The notes: a model not told the origin generated them from the sequence alone. A stretch of DNA of 15,987 nucleotides from Pelagibius sp050290145 (GCA_050290145.1 JBNKHC010000369.1:1-15987); one strand, 5' to 3'; positions 7,031 to 13,268 are shown, counted from the first letter of the stretch. A program made the numbers and translations.

Positions 7031-7048
7031 GTGACTCTATGATGACAG
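7031..7048 (-). promoter_or_regulatory. Pho-box-like PhoB site upstream of phnC
   Basis: The - strand reads CTGTCATCATAGAGTCAC. It matches the PhoB two-repeat consensus (CTGTCAT-N4-CTGTCAC) at 12 of 14 repeat positions: the first heptamer is perfect and the second has G-A in place of C-T. It lies upstream of phnC in the correct orientation. A weak -10 candidate (TAGAGC) begins about 10 bp downstream. This predicts induction of phnCDE under phosphate limitation. Confidence 0.7.
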
Positions 7049-7100
7049 CTATGCTTCGGTTTCTTTGCGGCCGCACGACACCGGCGCCCGCCGGGCTACC

Positions 7101-7496
7101 CTACTCCGCCGCGCGCCTTCGTCTTCCATCGTAACGCGGCCAATCCTGCGCCTTATGCCGCTCCTTCAGCTTGTGCCCGACACCGGCGATTGCATTAATC
7201 GCCGGCACCAGTTCCTCACCCAGGTCGGTGAGAGAATATTCCACCGACGGCGGCGAGGTCGGCTTCACCTCGCGCAGGACGACACCCTTGGCCTCCAGAT
7301 CGCGCAGCCGAGTCGTCAGCACCTTGGCCGAGATTTTGGGGATGTCGACACGCAGTTCGTTGAAGCGGCGCGGCCCGCCGCTCAAGTACCAGATGATGTT
7401 CGGCGTCCAGGCACCTTTCAGCACCTCCATGCACCTGGAGAGCGGGCACTCGTGAGGCGGCTCCGGGCTATGGTTCTTACGTATCTTCAACGCCAT
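7101..7496 (-). CDS. HxlR-family transcriptional regulator
   Basis: 131 aa. A single HxlR-type winged helix covers about residues 16-107: CPLSRCMEVLKGAWTPNIIWYL, the strongly conserved GGPRRFNELR, the recognition region ISAKVLTTRLRDLEAKGVV, and the wing and closing helix PSVEYSLTDLGEEL. Members bind DNA as dimers, and several sense electrophiles, quinones or aldehydes through the conserved N-terminal cysteine, here C17; a second cysteine is at C22. The GGAGG ribosome binding site is 7 nt before the ATG and touches the first of the GTTAC repeats. The gene diverges from the gst operon, its likely target. Lys/Arg-rich residues form the C-terminus. Confidence 0.92.
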   Translation of the reverse strand: MALKIRKNHSPEPPHECPLSRCMEVLKGAWTPNIIWYLSGGPRRFNELRVDIPKISAKVLTTRLRDLEAKGVVLREVKPTSPPSVEYSLTDLGEELVPAINAIAGVGHKLKERHKAQDWPRYDGRRRRAAE

Positions 7497-7499
7497 GAG

Positions 7500-7599
7500 G
7501 TTACCTCCTCCGCCCCCAGGTTACCGGCAGTTACCATTAGTTACTGAACGGATACCCGATAATCACGTAACAATCAATCAGCAGGTATACAAAAGTAAC
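7500..7599. promoter_or_regulatory. Array of six GTTAC/GTAAC pentamers (candidate HxlR operators)
   Basis: GTTAC occurs at 7500-7504, 7520-7524, 7530-7534 and 7540-7544; the inverse GTAAC occurs at 7567-7571 and 7595-7599. The first four starts are 20, 10 and 10 bp apart, so they sit on one face of the helix. The first overlaps the end of the hxlR-type gene's ribosome binding site. A GATAAT -10-like hexamer for the gst direction is at 7558-7563. The region fills the divergent promoter of the regulator and gst, so cooperative binding of the HxlR protein is the simplest reading. Confidence 0.6.
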
Positions 7600-7664
7600 C
7601 CCTGACCCTACGTCTTCTGGGCGCCGCAGCCGCGGTGCTTCCGAAGAAACAGGAGAGTCAATTC

Positions 7665-8276
7665 ATGAAGCTCTATTACCTGCCCGGGGCCTGCTCCCTC
7701 GCCTCTCACATCGCGCTGCGCGAGGCCGGCGCCAGTTTCGATCTGGACAAGCTGGACAATGCCACCAAAAAGACCGAAGCCGGTGTCGACTTCCTGGCCA
7801 TCAACCCCAAAGGCTACGTACCCGTGCTCGCCCTGAATGACAACGAGGTGCTGACCGAGGGCGCCGCGATCCTGCAGTACATCGCCGACCAGCATCCCGA
7901 TGCCGGCTTGGCTCCTGCCGGCGGGACGCTGGCGCGCGCCCGCGTCAACGAGTACCTGAACTACATCTCCTCCGAGCTTCACAAGGCCTTCGGTCCGCTC
8001 TTCAACCCCGCCAGCAGCGACGACGAGAAGACCGCTGCAAAGGCCAACGTGACGCGCAAACTGGACTACGTGGAGAAGCTGCTCTCCGACGGCCGTCCCT
8101 ACCTGATGGGCGACGCCTTCAGCGTTGCCGACATCTACCTCTTCGTGGTCGCCAACTGGACCGGGCCCACGGGCATCGGCCTCGACAGCTGGCCGAACAT
8201 CGCCGCATTTCAGCAGCGCATCGCTGGGCGCGAGGCGGTTCAGGCGGCGCTGAAGGCCGAGGGCCTCGCGGCCTGA
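7665..8276 (+). CDS. gst: Beta-class glutathione S-transferase
   Basis: 203 aa cytosolic enzyme that conjugates or reduces electrophilic compounds with glutathione. The N-terminal thioredoxin-like domain begins MKLYYLPGACSLASHIALRE with C10, the beta-class catalytic-region cysteine; cis-Pro P53 is in VPVL, and the glutathione-contact E65 is in LTEGAAI. The alpha-helical C-terminal domain has H106, also typical of the beta class, and the N-capping box SVADIY (S153, D156). The length is standard for the class. ATG 7665 is preceded by AGGAGAG at 7651-7657. It is first in a probable three-gene operon, with the next start only 8 nt after its stop, and is likely controlled by the divergent HxlR regulator. 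Confidence 0.93.
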   Translation: MKLYYLPGACSLASHIALREAGASFDLDKLDNATKKTEAGVDFLAINPKGYVPVLALNDNEVLTEGAAILQYIADQHPDAGLAPAGGTLARARVNEYLNYISSELHKAFGPLFNPASSDDEKTAAKANVTRKLDYVEKLLSDGRPYLMGDAFSVADIYLFVVANWTGPTGIGLDSWPNIAAFQQRIAGREAVQAALKAEGLAA

Positions 8277-8284
8277 CCGGAGCC

Positions 8285-8680
8285 ATGGACGAACGCTTCG
8301 GCGCGGTGGCGGCCGCCTTGCAGACCTACTTCGACGGCCTCCACCACAGCGATACCGGAAGACTGAAGCAGGTCTTCCACCCGCTGGCCCACTACGTCAC
8401 GGCAACCGAGGCGGCGGACCAGGGCGGCGAGCCGGTGCATCTGACGATGGCGCAGTACTTCCCCATCGTCGATGCCCGGCCCTCCCCGGACAGCCGCGGC
8501 GAGCCGCGCCGCGACCGCATCGTCTCGCTGGAGTTCGCCGGGCCCGTCACCGCCCTCGCCCGGGTGGAATGCGCGATCGGCCCGAAGCTCTTCACCGACC
8601 TCTTGACTCTGATCTTCGTCGGGGGGCGCTGGCAGATCATCTCCAAGGTCTTCCACTTCGACCTCGACCCGGACAGCTGA
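8285..8680 (+). CDS. NTF2-like (SnoaL/lumazine-binding-2-like) family protein
   Basis: 131 aa. The fold is recognisable as the NTF2-like cone: the starting helix FGAVAAALQTYFDGLHHSDTGRL (key part only), FHPLAHYVTATE, a middle helix LTMAQYFPIVDARPSP, and four beta strands ending VTALARVECAIGP, LTLIFVGGRWQIISKVFHFD. This matches the Lumazine_bd_2-type NTF2 proteins, many of which are uncharacterised small-molecule binders or enzymes. The start is 8 nt after the gst stop, with a close GGAG, so translation is probably coupled. No catalytic residue can be assigned with confidence. Its place between gst and a tautomerase suggests a part in handling the same reactive compound. Confidence 0.8.
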   Translation: MDERFGAVAAALQTYFDGLHHSDTGRLKQVFHPLAHYVTATEAADQGGEPVHLTMAQYFPIVDARPSPDSRGEPRRDRIVSLEFAGPVTALARVECAIGPKLFTDLLTLIFVGGRWQIISKVFHFDLDPDS

Positions 8681-8700
8681 CCCGAAGGGAGCAAAACCCC

Positions 8701-8916
8701 ATGCCCTATGTGAACGTGAAAATCACCCGCGAGAGCGCCACGGCCGCGCAGAAGGCCGCCCTCATCAAGGGTGTCACCGACCTGCTGGTCCAGGTGTTGG
8801 ACAAGAACCCCGCTACCACCCACGTCGTCATCGACGAGGTGGAACTGGAGGACTGGGGTCTCGGCGGCCTGCCGGTGCAGGAATTCCGCCGCCGTCAGCA
8901 GGCGGCGGCGGAATAG
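8701..8916 (+). CDS. 4-oxalocrotonate tautomerase-family protein
   Basis: 71 aa. Met removal would expose Pro-1 (PYVNVKITRE), the general base of the tautomerase superfamily; the beta-alpha-beta unit continues with AAQKAALIKGVTDLLVQVL and closes with VVIDEVELEDWGLGG. Relative to classical 4-oxalocrotonate tautomerase, the equivalents of Arg-11 and Arg-39, which bind the dicarboxylate, appear to be absent, and Trp replaces Phe-50. So it is likely an isomerase or hydratase on a different substrate. GAAGGGAG at 8684-8691 gives correct spacing to the ATG. It is last in the gst operon, 20 nt after the NTF2-like gene, and converges with the Rieske oxygenase gene. Confidence 0.9.
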   Translation: MPYVNVKITRESATAAQKAALIKGVTDLLVQVLDKNPATTHVVIDEVELEDWGLGGLPVQEFRRRQQAAAE

Positions 8917-8932
8917 CCGCAGCCCGCCTCGC

Positions 8933-8980
8933 CCTTCGAGACGCGGCCCTGAGGAGGCTGCGCAGCAGCCGTCTCTAAGG
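8933..8980. repeat. REP-like palindromic element between converging genes
   Basis: Outer arms CCTTCGAGACG (8933-8943) and CGTCTCTAAGG (8970-8980) match at 10 of 11 positions. An inner hairpin GGCTGC-GCA-GCAGCC occupies 8956-8970. The CCTGAGGAGG...GTCTC..AAGGATG pattern is one I recognise as a dispersed intergenic element in alphaproteobacteria. It fills most of the gap between the tautomerase and oxygenase genes and may serve as a bidirectional terminator. Confidence 0.65.
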
Positions 8981-8995
8981 ATGTGTGGCGGACTC

Positions 8996-10168
8996 CTAGC
9001 TGAGCAGGGCCCTGGCCATCCACTGGTGGAAGCAGTGGGTCGGGCCGTCCATCGCCGGCGAAAAGACTCCCCCCTCGAAGGCCGGCGAGGCGCGCCCGGC
9101 CTGCATGCCCTCCACCACGCCGCGATCCTCCTCGAAGACCGTCATCCACTGGCGGGTATTGGTAGCGCGCAGGTCGGCATAGGCGTCCCCCAGCGCCGCC
9201 TCGTCGAAGTAGTAGATCTCGAAATGCTCGCGCGTAGCGCCCGCGCCGAGCGGCTCCAGCACCACGGTGAAGAAGTGGTCGGAGTGGACGCCGAACAGCA
9301 CGTTGGGGAAGAGCGCCAGGTACTCGCCGGCGCCGTACCAGGTCTCCGGCAGGCCGGGATAGGCGGGAAACTGGCGCCCGTCACCGCTCAGTGTCGGGCG
9401 GTAGGCGGTGCTGCCCTGCCCGGCCATGTGCCCCGCCTCCTCGATGATGTAGTGGTCCTCCAGGCGGGAGTACTGGTTCAAGGCCGGATGGATCCACGGC
9501 AGGTGATAGGCCTCGCAGTAGTTCTCCACCGCCAGCTTCCAGTTGCACTTCACCTCGATGGCAAAGGCCGAGTCGGGGCCGCCGTGGCGCAGGCGCGCCG
9601 GATCGAAGGCTTTCCAGCGCTCGGCGATGGGGGCGATGAAATCCTCGAAGGGCGGCGCCTCGCCGGAGAGGTCGACGAAGACCGCGTCGCACCACACTGC
9701 GCTGCGCACCGGCTTCAGGCCATGCTTCGACTTGTCGAAGCCCTCGCAGGTCTTGGTGCCCGGCCCGCCGATGAAGGGCGTCGCCTTGAGGCTGCCGTCC
9801 AGGCTGTAGCTCCAGGAGTGATAGCGGCAGCGGATCAGCCCCTTGGACTTGCAGGGGGCGCTGACCAGCTCCAGGCCGCGGTGGCTGCAGACGTTGTGGA
9901 AGACCTTCACGGCCCCTTCGCGGTCGCGCAGCAGCAGCAGCGGCAGGCCGAGCAGCTGCACCGGCTTCAGGTCGCCCGGCTCCGGCACCCAGTTGCCCAC
10001 CCCGATGCAGGTCCAGGTCCTGGCCAGCACCTCGTCGCGCTCCACCGCCGCAAAAGCCTCGGAGGTATAGGCCTCGTTGGGCAGGCCGCAGGCCTCTGCA
10101 ATCGGCTTCAGGACCTGCTGCAGAACCTGCCGCTTCGCTTCGATCTCTCTGGGGAGCCAGGTGCTCAT
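8996..10168 (-). CDS. Rieske non-heme iron oxygenase, alpha subunit
   Basis: 390 aa. The N-terminal Rieske domain has the 2Fe-2S ligands C94-x-H96 (CSHRG) and C114-x2-H117 (CRYHSW). The catalytic START-like domain carries the mononuclear iron ligands H222 and H227 in NYCEAYHLPWIHP and D348 in EEDRGVVEGMQ. The residue that normally bridges the two metal centres, usually Asp, is Glu-219, as in carnitine monooxygenase CntA and related oxygenases acting on quaternary amines. A role in N-demethylation or oxygenation of such compounds is therefore possible but unproven. No reductase or ferredoxin gene is adjacent. I prefer the ATG at 10168, with GGAGG 9 nt before it, to an in-frame TTG at 10189. 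It diverges from the CMD-family gene. Confidence 0.9.
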   Translation of the reverse strand: MSTWLPREIEAKRQVLQQVLKPIAEACGLPNEAYTSEAFAAVERDEVLARTWTCIGVGNWVPEPGDLKPVQLLGLPLLLLRDREGAVKVFHNVCSHRGLELVSAPCKSKGLIRCRYHSWSYSLDGSLKATPFIGGPGTKTCEGFDKSKHGLKPVRSAVWCDAVFVDLSGEAPPFEDFIAPIAERWKAFDPARLRHGGPDSAFAIEVKCNWKLAVENYCEAYHLPWIHPALNQYSRLEDHYIIEEAGHMAGQGSTAYRPTLSGDGRQFPAYPGLPETWYGAGEYLALFPNVLFGVHSDHFFTVVLEPLGAGATREHFEIYYFDEAALGDAYADLRATNTRQWMTVFEEDRGVVEGMQAGRASPAFEGGVFSPAMDGPTHCFHQWMARALLS

Positions 10169-10190
10169 GAGGGGCCGCCTCCGCGCCAAG

Positions 10191-10205
10191 GGAATACCGT
10201 GTTCC
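10191..10205. promoter_or_regulatory. Imperfect 15-bp palindrome upstream of the oxygenase gene
   Basis: GGAATACCGTGTTCC reads the same on both strands at 12 of 15 positions and ends 22 bp from the oxygenase ATG. It is a plausible operator for a dimeric regulator encoded elsewhere. No nearby regulator gene matches. Confidence 0.3.
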
Positions 10206-10251
10206 AGGCTTCCACTTTTCCGCGCCGGAGCAGGGCCTGCGACGGAATTTG

Positions 10252-10315
10252 CGACAGAGGTGTTTCAGGAACGACAGAGCCGGACCGGATCCTTGATCTC
10301 CATCATCGACAGCGC
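10252..10315 (+). repeat. Direct CGACAG repeats in the divergent oxygenase/CMD promoter region
   Basis: CGACAGAG occurs at 10252-10259 and again at 10272-10279, exactly 20 bp apart, with a related CGACAGCG at 10308-10315 and CGACGGAA at 10240-10247. Spacing of two helical turns suggests a tandem binding site, but repeats this short can occur by chance in such DNA. Confidence 0.3.
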
Positions 10316-10363
10316 CCGCGGCCTGCCCGACAAATGACGCTTTGGCAAAGACAGGAGACCGCG

Positions 10364-10708
10364 TTGCACAAGGACTGGAAGAAAGCCAACCAAACGCTGT
10401 CGCAGGCGATCGGCGACTACCGCAAGGCGTCACCGGAGCTGGCGAAGGCCTTTTCCGGGCTCGCCGCCGCGGCAACGACTCCCGGCGAGCTGTCGCCGAA
10501 GACCAAGGAACTGATCGCCATGGCGATCGGCATCGCCGGCCGCTGCGACGGCTGCATCGGCTTCCACACCGCCGCCGCCATCCGCCACGGGGCAACCCGC
10601 GCTGAGGTCCTGGAGACCATCGATGTGGCGATCTACATGGGCGGCGGCCCCTCCTACGTCTATGGCGCCCAGGCCCTGGAGGCCTTCGACCAGCTTTCCG
10701 GGAACTGA
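10364..10708 (+). CDS. Carboxymuconolactone decarboxylase (AhpD-like) family protein
   Basis: 114 aa from the preferred TTG start. The CMD/AhpD fold is clear: LSPKTKELIAMAIGIAGRCDGCIGFH (shown in key parts) with the redox CxxC at C-D-G-C and the downstream His, then AAIRHGATRAEVLETIDVAIYMGGGPSYVYG. Members with E-x-CxxC-x3-H are peroxidase- or disulfide-reductase-like; others are lactone decarboxylases, and this one has the redox type of motif. Start choice: AGGAG at 10353-10357 is 6 nt before TTG 10364, giving MHKDWKKA, whereas ATG 10334 (10 residues longer) has no ribosome binding site. It diverges from the Rieske oxygenase and converges on the MdeB-like gene. Confidence 0.85.
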   Translation: MHKDWKKANQTLSQAIGDYRKASPELAKAFSGLAAAATTPGELSPKTKELIAMAIGIAGRCDGCIGFHTAAAIRHGATRAEVLETIDVAIYMGGGPSYVYGAQALEAFDQLSGN

Positions 10709-10737
10709 GGGCGCCGAGGGTACAAGGGCGCTCAGTT
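10703..10737. terminator. Bidirectional hairpin holding both stop codons
   Basis: AACTGAG (10703-10709) pairs with CTCAGTT (10731-10737); after a 2-nt bulge CGCC (10712-10715) pairs with GGCG (10727-10730). The left arm contains the TGA of the CMD-family gene and the right arm that of the oppositely transcribed MdeB-like gene. It likely ends transcription from both sides, although there is no T-tract. Confidence 0.5.
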
Positions 10738-13128
10738 GACCGCCCGCAGGTAGCGGATCGGGCGGCCTGACGAGGCGGCATTGGCGGCCGCGACGATGGC
10801 CGCGGTGTCGATGCGGTGGTGGCCGTAGAGGTCCTGCACGGTGCCGGTCTGGCCGAAGTGCTCGACGCCCAGGGCCTGCACCCGGTGGCCGCGCACCGAA
10901 CCCAGCCAGGACAGCGTGGTCGGATGGCCGTCCAGCACCGTCACCAGCCCGGCATCGCGGTCGATGGGCGCCAGCAGGTTCTCGATGTGGGAGCGCGCGT
11001 CGGCGTCGCCTTGCTGGCGCGCCCGCTCGGCGGCGTGCCAGCCGGCGCTCAGGCGGTCGGCGGAGGTCACCGCCAGCACGCCGACGTCGCGGCGGTCCTC
11101 GGCGATGAGGCCGGCGGCGGCGATGGCCTCTTCGGCCACCACGCCCTGGTAGGCGATCACCACCTCACAGTTCGGTCCCGGCCGGCGCAGCCAGTAAGCG
11201 CCGTTAATGATGTAGGCGGCGAGCTCCGCGCCGATCGCCCGTTTGGGCTGCTCCAGCGGGCGCGTGGAGAGGCGCAGGTAGACCGAGCCGCCCTTCTCGT
11301 CGCGCAGCCAGGGGCCGGTAGGCTCGCCCTCGCCGTCGCGCTGCAGGTAGTCGAAGGACCAGCCGAGGATGGTCGAGAGCTCGTCGACGAAGGCCGGCTC
11401 GAAGGAGGCCAGGCCGTCCTGGGCCAGGCCGATGAGCGGCGTGGAGACCGACTGGTGCGCGCCGCCTTCCGGCGCCAGGGTGACGCCCGAGGGCGTCGCC
11501 ACCAGGATGAAGCGGGCGTCCTGGTAGCAGGCGTAGTTCAGCGCATCCAGGCCGCGTTGGATGAAGGGATCGTAGAGCGTGCCGATGGGCAGCAGGCGCT
11601 CGCCGAACAGCGAGTGCGACAGGCCCAGCGCGCCCAGCAGCAGGAAGAGGTTCATCTCGGCGATGCCGAGCTCGATGTGCTGGCCTTCCGGCGACATCAC
11701 CCACTTCTGCGCCGAGGGCACCTGCTGGTCGCGGAAGGTGTCGGCCAGCGGCGTGCGGCTGAAGAGGCCGCGGCGGTTCACCCAGGGCCCCAGGTTGGTG
11801 GAGACCGTCACGTCCGGCGAGGTCGTCACGATGCGCTCGGCGAGCTGGGACTTCTCCCGGGCGATCTCGTTGAGGATCTTGCCGAAGCCTTCCTGGGTCG
11901 ACATGACCTCGCCTTCCGGGGTCGCCAGCTTGGCCGGCACCTCGACGCGACCGGCGTCGTAGCGCCGCCGCCCCTGGGCGTTGAAGGGCACCGCCTTGAG
12001 GAACCTCTCGATGTCCTTCTGCGCCGGCTCCATCGCCTCGAAGGGCTCCCACTCGCGGCCCTCGCGGATGCCCAGGGAGGCGCGGTAGGTCTCCATCTGC
12101 TCCGGCGTCATCAGGCCGGCGTGGTTGTCCTTATGGCCGGCCAGCGGCAGGCCGTAGCCCTTCACCGTGTAGGCGATGAAGCAGGTCGGGCGGTCGTGGT
12201 CGACCGAATGGAAAGCCTCCAGCACCGCCGGCAGGTCATGCCCGCCGAGGTTGGTCATGAGGCGCGCCAGCTCGTCGTCGCTGCGGCCTTCGATCAGCTT
12301 CGACAGCGGCCCCTGATCGCCGAGATCGTCGAGCAGACGCCTGCGCCAGGCCGCGCCGCCCTGGAAGGTCAGCGCCGAGTAGAGCTGGTTGGGGCAGTCG
12401 TCGATCCACTGGCGCAGGGCCTCGCCACCCGGCTCCTTGAAGGCGGCCTGCAGCAGGTGGCCATACTTGATGGTGACGACCTCCCAGCCCATGGAGCGGA
12501 ACAGCTGCTCGAATTTGCCGTAGAGGAACTTGCTCGAAACCGCATCCAGGCTCTGGCGGTTGTAGTCGATCACCCACCAGGTATTGCGCAGGTCGTGCTT
12601 CCAGCCCTCCATGAGGGCCTCGTAAATGTTGCCCTCGTCCAGCTCCGCATCGCCGACCAGCGCCACCATGCGACCCTCCGGGCGGTCCTTGGACCAGCCT
12701 TTCAGGCGCACGTAGTCCTGCACCATGGAGGCGAAGGAGGTGATCGCCACGCCCAGCCCGACCGAGCCGGTGGAGAAGTCCACGTCGTCACCGTCCTTGG
12801 TGCGCGAGGGATAGGACTGGGCGCCGCCGAAGCCGCGGAAGTTCTCCAGCTTGTCGCGCGTCTGGTTGCCCAGCAGGTACTGGATGGCGTGGAAAACGGG
12901 GCTGGCGTGCGGCTTCACCGCCACCCGGTCGGCCGGCCGCAGCACATCGAAATAGAGCGCCGTCATCAGCGTCGCCAGGGAGGCGCTGGAGGCCTGGTGG
13001 CCGCCGACCTTCACCGTGCCCTTGGGGCGGATGTGATTGGCGTTGTGAATGGTCCAGGAAGACAGCCAGAGAACTTTCTTCTCCAGCGCTTCCAGCATCT
13101 TCAAGTGGCGCGCGTTTGTGGTCGCCAT
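10732..13128 (-). CDS. Homodimeric-type 2-oxoacid dehydrogenase E1 / transketolase-like protein (MdeB-like)
   Basis: 798 aa thiamine-diphosphate enzyme. It has the AceE-like single-chain layout: an N-terminal pyrophosphate-binding domain with KVGGHQASSASLATLMTALYF, KPHASPVFHAIQYLLGNQ, and the ThDP motif GDAELDEG (159-166) ending DYNRQSLD (188-195); a central pyrimidine domain with HIELGIAEMNLFLLLGALGLS and SGVTLAPEGGAHQSVS; and a C-terminal transketolase-like domain ending near VEHFGQTGTVQDLYGHHRID. It is shorter than AceE (about 887 aa) and fits the group containing MdeB of Pseudomonas putida, an E1-like protein reported to act on 2-oxobutyrate. Such genes are often labelled simply transketolase. 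No E2, E3 or methionine gamma-lyase gene is adjacent. GGGAG precedes the ATG. The divergent Lrp regulator mirrors the mdeR-mdeAB arrangement. Confidence 0.82.
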   Translation of the reverse strand: MATTNARHLKMLEALEKKVLWLSSWTIHNANHIRPKGTVKVGGHQASSASLATLMTALYFDVLRPADRVAVKPHASPVFHAIQYLLGNQTRDKLENFRGFGGAQSYPSRTKDGDDVDFSTGSVGLGVAITSFASMVQDYVRLKGWSKDRPEGRMVALVGDAELDEGNIYEALMEGWKHDLRNTWWVIDYNRQSLDAVSSKFLYGKFEQLFRSMGWEVVTIKYGHLLQAAFKEPGGEALRQWIDDCPNQLYSALTFQGGAAWRRRLLDDLGDQGPLSKLIEGRSDDELARLMTNLGGHDLPAVLEAFHSVDHDRPTCFIAYTVKGYGLPLAGHKDNHAGLMTPEQMETYRASLGIREGREWEPFEAMEPAQKDIERFLKAVPFNAQGRRRYDAGRVEVPAKLATPEGEVMSTQEGFGKILNEIAREKSQLAERIVTTSPDVTVSTNLGPWVNRRGLFSRTPLADTFRDQQVPSAQKWVMSPEGQHIELGIAEMNLFLLLGALGLSHSLFGERLLPIGTLYDPFIQRGLDALNYACYQDARFILVATPSGVTLAPEGGAHQSVSTPLIGLAQDGLASFEPAFVDELSTILGWSFDYLQRDGEGEPTGPWLRDEKGGSVYLRLSTRPLEQPKRAIGAELAAYIINGAYWLRRPGPNCEVVIAYQGVVAEEAIAAAGLIAEDRRDVGVLAVTSADRLSAGWHAAERARQQGDADARSHIENLLAPIDRDAGLVTVLDGHPTTLSWLGSVRGHRVQALGVEHFGQTGTVQDLYGHHRIDTAAIVAAANAASSGRPIRYLRAVN

Positions 13129-13181
13129 GGGGGGACTCCCGGCCTGGAGGACAGCTGATTGGAAGAATACGCCGATTCCCC

Positions 13182-13268
13182 TGGCATTTCATGCCAAAGA
13201 CGCCACTATCCTTGGTTAACTTGGCATTACCGCCTATTCAAGGCGGCAGTAAATGGCATATTCTGCCA
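13182..13268. promoter_or_regulatory. TGGCA-N5-TGCCA palindromes (candidate Lrp-family operators)
   Basis: TGGCATTTCATGCCA (13182-13196) and TGGCATATTCTGCCA (13254-13268) are two 15-bp palindromes centred 72 bp apart, with a further half-site TGGCAT at 13222-13227. They lie between the MdeB-like gene and the Lrp/AsnC gene; the second ends 3 bp before the regulator's ATG. 15-bp palindromes are typical of Lrp/AsnC operators. Predicted outcome: control of the dehydrogenase and tight autoregulation. Confidence 0.65.
13230..13246. repeat. CCGCCT-ATTCA-AGGCGG hairpin in the Lrp upstream region
   Basis: A perfect 6-bp inverted repeat with a 5-nt centre lies between the two TGGCA palindromes, 25 bp before the Lrp-family ATG. 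It could be part of the operator region or a 5'-UTR hairpin. Confidence 0.4.

Noticed and set aside
7500..7599. The GTTAC repeats as a CRISPR-like or IS-end array
   Set aside because: Repeats are only 5 bp with 5-28 bp gaps and mixed orientation; there are no cas genes, transposase or target duplications.
8996..10168. Assignment to a specific aromatic ring dioxygenase or to CntA itself
   Set aside because: Only the metal-site pattern is visible; no substrate-specific neighbours, beta subunit or reductase are present, so a gene symbol is not justified.
8771..10363. A very long + strand open frame leading into the CMD-family gene
   Set aside because: The part before 10364 is antisense to the Rieske oxygenase and has no family character; only the last 114 residues are a real protein.
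10732..13128. Simple annotation as a pentose-phosphate transketolase
   Set aside because: The chain is longer (798 aa), and blocks such as the GDAELDEG region with DYNRQSLD and the HASP segment match single-chain 2-oxoacid dehydrogenase E1 proteins better.
10816..13158. A 780-codon open frame on the + strand opposite the MdeB-like gene
   Set aside because: It is an antisense shadow caused by high GC codon use; its translation is low-complexity (Arg, Gly, Val, Gln-rich) and the opposite strand has clear ThDP-enzyme motifs.
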